Shown one piece after another: positions 59,793 through 64,000 of a stretch of DNA of 64,000 bases. Location of the stretch: assembly GCA_907163345.1 (NCBI GenBank), contig CAJQUN010000230.1:62001-126000 (forward strand), written 5' to 3'. The translations under genes were made by a program, and so were the position numbers. This stretch comes from Haberlea rhodopensis. Its lineage: Eukaryota > Streptophyta > Magnoliopsida > Lamiales > Gesneriaceae. The notes under the pieces were generated by a model. The model made no database searches, was not told where the DNA came from, and worked only from the letters and a program-made list of their open reading frames with translations. Every line of letters starts with the position of its first letter. The stretch's first letter is position 1.

Positions 59793-59989
59793 AGGATTTC
59801 GCTAACTTCAGCGAACAATAATTGCCCAGGCAATATTCTGCATCTACAGTTATTTTTTTAGACAAGATTCAAAGCACAAAAAAGTAGATAAATTTTGTGA
59901 TTAGAAATTTATAATTTCCTTTTCTGAATTTCATTGGCATTTTGGTTCTTGTTTTCTTGTATTCTGGTTTAAATGAAAAAAATTACGTA

Positions 59990-60195
59990 TATCGGTTGTT
60001 GATGCGCGGATTTGGCCTGAGCCGACTCGGTTTGTTAAAATTTTATTTGTTGATGCGTGGTATGAATTGAATCGACTAAAAAAATATATATCTTAATCGG
60101 TTGTTGATGAACGGATTTGGCCTGGACCGACTCGGTTGGTTAAATTTTTTTTGTTGATGCGCCAGTTTGACCTGAACTGACTAGGAAAAATATAT
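59990..60195. repeat. Two tandem units of ~104 bp
   Basis: Units at about 59990-60090 and 60095-60195 both begin ATCGGTTGTTGATG followed by CGGATTTGGCCTG..CCGACTCGGTT. Each contains a weaker internal second half (TTGTTGATGCG..TGAA(T/C)TGA). Non-coding. Confidence 0.75.
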
Positions 60196-61641
60196 TAATC
60201 ATTTGTTATATATTTGAGTACATACATTCCTAAAGTATTTATCTACTCCAACATTTAGTTACTTCAAATGTTATTTTTTTCAGTTTATAGTAAGATGTAC
60301 ATCATTTTTAAAAAAAAATTAGAGTCAGTCATTTGTTTATTTTTTCATTCAATTACAATAGTATGATCGTTTTTTTTAAAAAGTTTGTTAAAGTCAATTA
60401 TTGAAATGTTATTTTCGATAAAATTAGGAAAAAATTGACCAACATGCTGGTACATGACACCGCGTCTTGTGCGATGCCAACAATAATATATATATATATA
60501 TAGTCTACTAAATTGATGGTATCATCTTTTCTTCTCATCCTTAATCTTGTCTTATCTAATATTATAGCGATTACAGTGAATTTTAAATGTACAAGTAGAT
60601 AAAAATGATGTATCTGATAATTTAATAGAAAATTTGAGCACCGAAAAAGTTACAAGGTGTCAAGTGGAATTATTATAGTTTTTTCGTGCGTAAATAAATT
60701 TTTTTTTATCTTTGCACTGTGATTCCCTTTAATTCTGCTCTATTAACTCATACATTTTTCCCAGCTGCAACTGATAAATAGATGCCAATATTGAAGAAAT
60801 CTACAAGAGGAAGGTTGATCAATTGTAAGAAATTCGATTAGATATTGTGAACCATCCACTTGCTACATTATTTAAATTATATTACCATTATGAAATGACT
60901 CTTAAATTTGTTTGTTCTTTTGCTCATCTTGTCAGTTTATCCATTTTTTATTAAAACACAATCTATGTTCGAAACGCTTTGGTTTTATCGTATATGATAA
61001 TGTCTATTTAAAAAGTTTCGTTTATGTTTTTATTCTATGATAATACCTCTTTATATATTCTGTTTACGTTGTTTTAGCAATATAAATTTTGCTTCATGGT
61101 AACACGCCTTTATACGCTACAAGATAACTAGTTTAATAAGAGTCGGGCACATATTTTGTTAATCACCTCTTCTAGAATTGCGATCCTCATCCTCAAAATC
61201 ATTGAATCATGTCATTTTCTCATAAATATGAGGGATGGCTTCATATGTCGAGGATCCATATTGCGGAGTGAAATTCATTTTTATACTATAGAAAAGTACG
61301 AGTCCCATTCTTTTGTTCTTTTTTTGAAAGTGGAATGAACTGGTATTCTGGTAATGCTATCAGATTCCGAGGATCTTGGTGTCACTTAGCTAAGAATTCA
61401 TGGGCTTATCTTATATTATTTTTAAGATATGTTTTTCTTGACAAAAGATGAACAAGAAACATGTTTTTTCATTTTTTACATCAGAGATAATTTTATATAA
61501 TGTTCCACACTTCCACATTGCAAAACCTAAAATTAATTATACTCGGTATAATCAATTAGTGGTCACCTCCTGAGGCAATTTGAATAGCGTTTTATGCCGT
61601 CACATTGAGAACAAGCAGAAGGGCAAAAGAAGAGAGTGGCT
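60196..61641. other. AT-rich intergenic DNA and METTL gene promoter/leader
   Basis: Homopolymer and (TA)n-rich DNA (60487-60501). No ORF with a domain. The stretch from about 61500 is presumably promoter and leader of the methyltransferase gene. Confidence 0.4.
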
Positions 61642-63957
61642 ATGGGAGTTCCATCCCTGTCAACGGTTTCGTTTTTGTCTTCGTTGCCGAGTGTTTCCAG
61701 CCGTTTTTCGAACGCTTGCCTTGTCCCTATGTACTTCTGCCAACGTGGTTTTTACGATGACAACGAACACCATTTCAGCAGAAATTCGCTCAAGTACTGG
61801 GACAAGTTTTACAAGCGACACAAGAGCAAGGTTTTTTTTTAAAATATTTCCGAGGGACTATCAGTTATTATGCTTCTGATATTATTTTCCTGCTTTTGTG
61901 AGCTTGACTTTGTTTTTCTTTTGGAAATTCCCTGTTTCAGTTTTTCAAGGACAGGCATTATTTGGAGAAGGATTGGGGAAAATACTTTTTGGAAGATAAT
62001 GATGGTGGTGGTACGGGTCTTTCTTCAAATGGAAAAGTACTTTTAGAGGTGATCATGCTTTTCTAATTTGAGAAGATATTGTAACGATTTTTTTTTTCTT
62101 GAAACGGATATTATAACAATTTTGCTGATACAGAATTGGAATCGCATACTATAGTTATTTATTATTTCTGTGAGTGAATCTAGATGTAGTACGTGAGTAG
62201 GTTGAGCGAAAGCAATTTTTTATTTTTTTTAACTTTCTAATTACCCTTGAAATTACTCTAGTTTCAGTCCTGAGAAAGATGCTTTCTAAATCTTAGCAAT
62301 TGCAACAAGATCATTTTTTGCTGGGATAATAAGCTTGTATGATTAGTTTTGCCATAGTATATGTTTGTGACTATCCATTTGACATCTTGAACTAGAATCT
62401 AAATTTCAAACCGATTTGTTTCAGGTCGGTTGTGGAGCTGGAAACACCATCTTTCCTCTTATTGCTGCGTACCCTAAGCTCTTTGTTTATGCTTGTGATT
62501 TTTCATGTGATGCCTTGGCTCTTGTTAAGGTTTATCCACTCTCTCTCTATCTCACTCTAACAAAGGGACTGTAATAGAATTTCAAAGGTTTGAGAATGTG
62601 CAGTTAGATGTGGGATTAATGAGCTCGGGAGCAAAAAATTGTAGCTGTCGGTTAATTAATTTTGTTGGATGATGCAATTAATAACATCTCCATGTACTAT
62701 TTTTCGAAATCTGATTACAGTCACGTTCAGAATTCAACGAAGACTGGATACATCTGTTCAAATGTGATGTTTCAAGTGACGATGTCTGTGACAAAATTTT
62801 GCCTTGTTCTGTTGATGTTGTTACTTTGGTAAGTGAATGATGGTGGCAAGCGTAAGATTATTGTTCCTGTAGTTTTGGATAATAGTCTATATTTATGGAG
62901 TCGTAAATGGCAAATTGGGTGTTTGAGCTTGTTAATAATTCATGCATGTGTAGGTTTTCATGTTGTCTGCAGTTTCTCCATATAAGATGTCTTTTGTGCT
63001 ACAAAATCTAAAGAAAGTACTGAAGGTTGGTTGTTTTGTTGAAGTTTTGCATTGTCACCCTCTTCCTATTCCTCTATCTCCTATTTCTTTCCGTTTTTAT
63101 TAGTCATTCTTCTTCCTTTCTTTGGGCGCCTTTATGTGAATCACCAATTTTTGCAGCCAAATGGCCATATTCTTGTGAGAGATTATGCTGTTGGAGATTC
63201 AGTTCAAGTAAGTTCTTCTTTTTATTCATGATCTACAATTGATGAGGGTGCTTGCCAGAAGCTCGTTTTCCAACAGAAAGATGAAACTCCTACAACTTCA
63301 ATCTTGGAGAAAGGTGAGTGGGTTGGTGGGAACTCATTTTTTTCTCCATGTACATCTTTTGGTGCTTGCTTATCAACTTAACAGCGGTGAACAAGGTTTT
63401 GTGCTTTTTCATACTAAAATTTCAATATCAGTGAATGGTTTCCTTTTTTGGTGCTAGTCAATGAATGTGTTGGCTGCTGATTTCTGTAGATTTAAATTCA
63501 AACGATAGTTCTTATTTTGAGAAGTAGGTTTCCATATGCTCGCTATTTTACGTGCATTACTCTAGGATGTGCCATGAAACTGTTGAACTAGCTTGCTGGA
63601 TTATGTATGAACTACATTTCTCAGGTGAAGTTGGAGAGCAGAAATCAGATGATCAGCCATAATTACTACTTTAGATTGGACGGAACTGTAAGTATTTGTG
63701 GGATTTTGTGTCACATTTTCATGTTCGTTGAGCTTCTTGGTGATATTAATTATGATGGCTGGGTGTTGAACTTGCAGTGTTCATATTTTTTCTCTGAGGA
63801 ATTTTTGTCTAGTTTATTTTCAAGAGCGGGTTATGACATCGTGGATATGAATACATACTGCCGACAACATGAGAATCGTTTTAGAAATATGAAATTTCAG
63901 CGGTATGATCAAAAAGCTCGCCATAGTCTTGCTTTTTATGCGCATCACTTGTTTTGA
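61642..63957 (+). CDS. METTL2/6-type tRNA (m3C) methyltransferase
   Basis: Family members methylate cytosine 32 in the anticodon loop of certain tRNAs using S-adenosylmethionine. Eight exons: 61642-61830, 61941-62048, 62425-62529, 62721-62828, 62954-63025, 63157-63207, 63625-63687, 63778-63957; all GT-AG, every exon a whole number of codons, total 291 residues. The first ATG is at 61642; the in-frame GTG six bases earlier is not a start. Motifs: YWDKFYKRHKSKFFKDRHYL, SAM-binding LLEVGCGAGNTIFPL (97-111), YACDFS (motif II), DVVTLVFMLSAV, PNGHILVRDYAVGD, and a C-terminal FYF-type SYFFSEEFL...YCRQHENR block. The first 36 residues are Ser-rich with few acids, so an organelle-targeting peptide is possible. 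A short optional exon (63281-63311) can be drawn but is not needed. Confidence 0.93.
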
Positions 63958-64000
63958 CATTGATTGATGTAGGAAGTTCTCGTATTTGGCTAAGGTAGAG

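Noticed and set aside
63281..63311. Extra exon in the methyltransferase gene (KDETPTTSILE)
   Set aside because: Has passable splice sites, but the conserved protein joins VGDSVQ directly to VKLESRNQMIS and the segment would break the frame.
1..64000. A multi-gene defence, biosynthetic or other novel system
   Set aside because: The intact genes (PP2A B55, NHL, FRS, SurE, flippase, METTL) belong to unrelated pathways, lie on both strands with kilobases of spacer, and show no shared regulatory motif that I could see.

Overview
The window is nuclear DNA of a flowering plant, almost certainly a eudicot. Genes are split by short AT-rich GT-AG introns, intergenic DNA is AT-rich, and LTR retrotransposons and small hAT-type elements are abundant. 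The gene families present are plant-typical: a PP2A B55 subunit, a USP/RLK-type cytoplasmic kinase, an NHL protein, a FAR1-related factor, a plant SurE clade member and a P4-ATPase of the ALA group. I cannot name the species from the sequence alone.

Layout. (1) 68-3211, minus strand: 5' portion of a PP2A B55 regulatory subunit gene, six exons, running off the left edge. (2) 4320-20000: a decayed kinase gene on the plus strand broken by two LTR-element insertions. One is a solo LTR (5055-5802, target duplication GATTG). The other is a gag-only copia-type element (6277-19548, duplication GAAAC), which itself carries a 9.65-kb chromovirus-type gypsy element (7109-16757, duplication GGTGA). (3) 20400-22340: small hAT-like elements and degenerate repeats. 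(4) 22932-23681: intact single-exon NHL gene. (5) 24000-29440: MITEs, microsatellites, a probable LTR remnant with a 228-bp tandem duplication, and two more hAT-like elements. (6) 30112-32978, minus: three-exon FAR1-related (FRS) gene. (7) 33533-34749: a short Helitron-like element and a MITE. (8) 35539-45810, plus: ten-exon SurE-like gene, reading frame complete over 400 codons, whose last intron carries a 6.7-kb copia element in the sense orientation. (9) 46379-49830: hAT-like element, MITE and foldback repeat. (10) 50905-56280, plus: ten-exon P4-ATPase (ALA4-7 type), intact except for one missing base in exon 1. (11) 56281-61600: gypsy gag remnant, tandem repeats and unrecognised sequence. 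(12) 61642-63957, plus: eight-exon METTL2/6-type tRNA methyltransferase gene, complete, 291 codons.

The host genes are unrelated housekeeping, signalling and transcription genes with no sign of acting as a cluster. The main story is transposition. One copia family is present both as a near-complete copy in the SurE gene and as a solo LTR in the kinase pseudogene. A second copia-type element carries only gag and may depend on related pol donors. At least five small elements with hAT hallmarks (8-bp target duplications) are scattered between the genes. I found no convincing new multi-gene system; the strongest leads are listed under findings.
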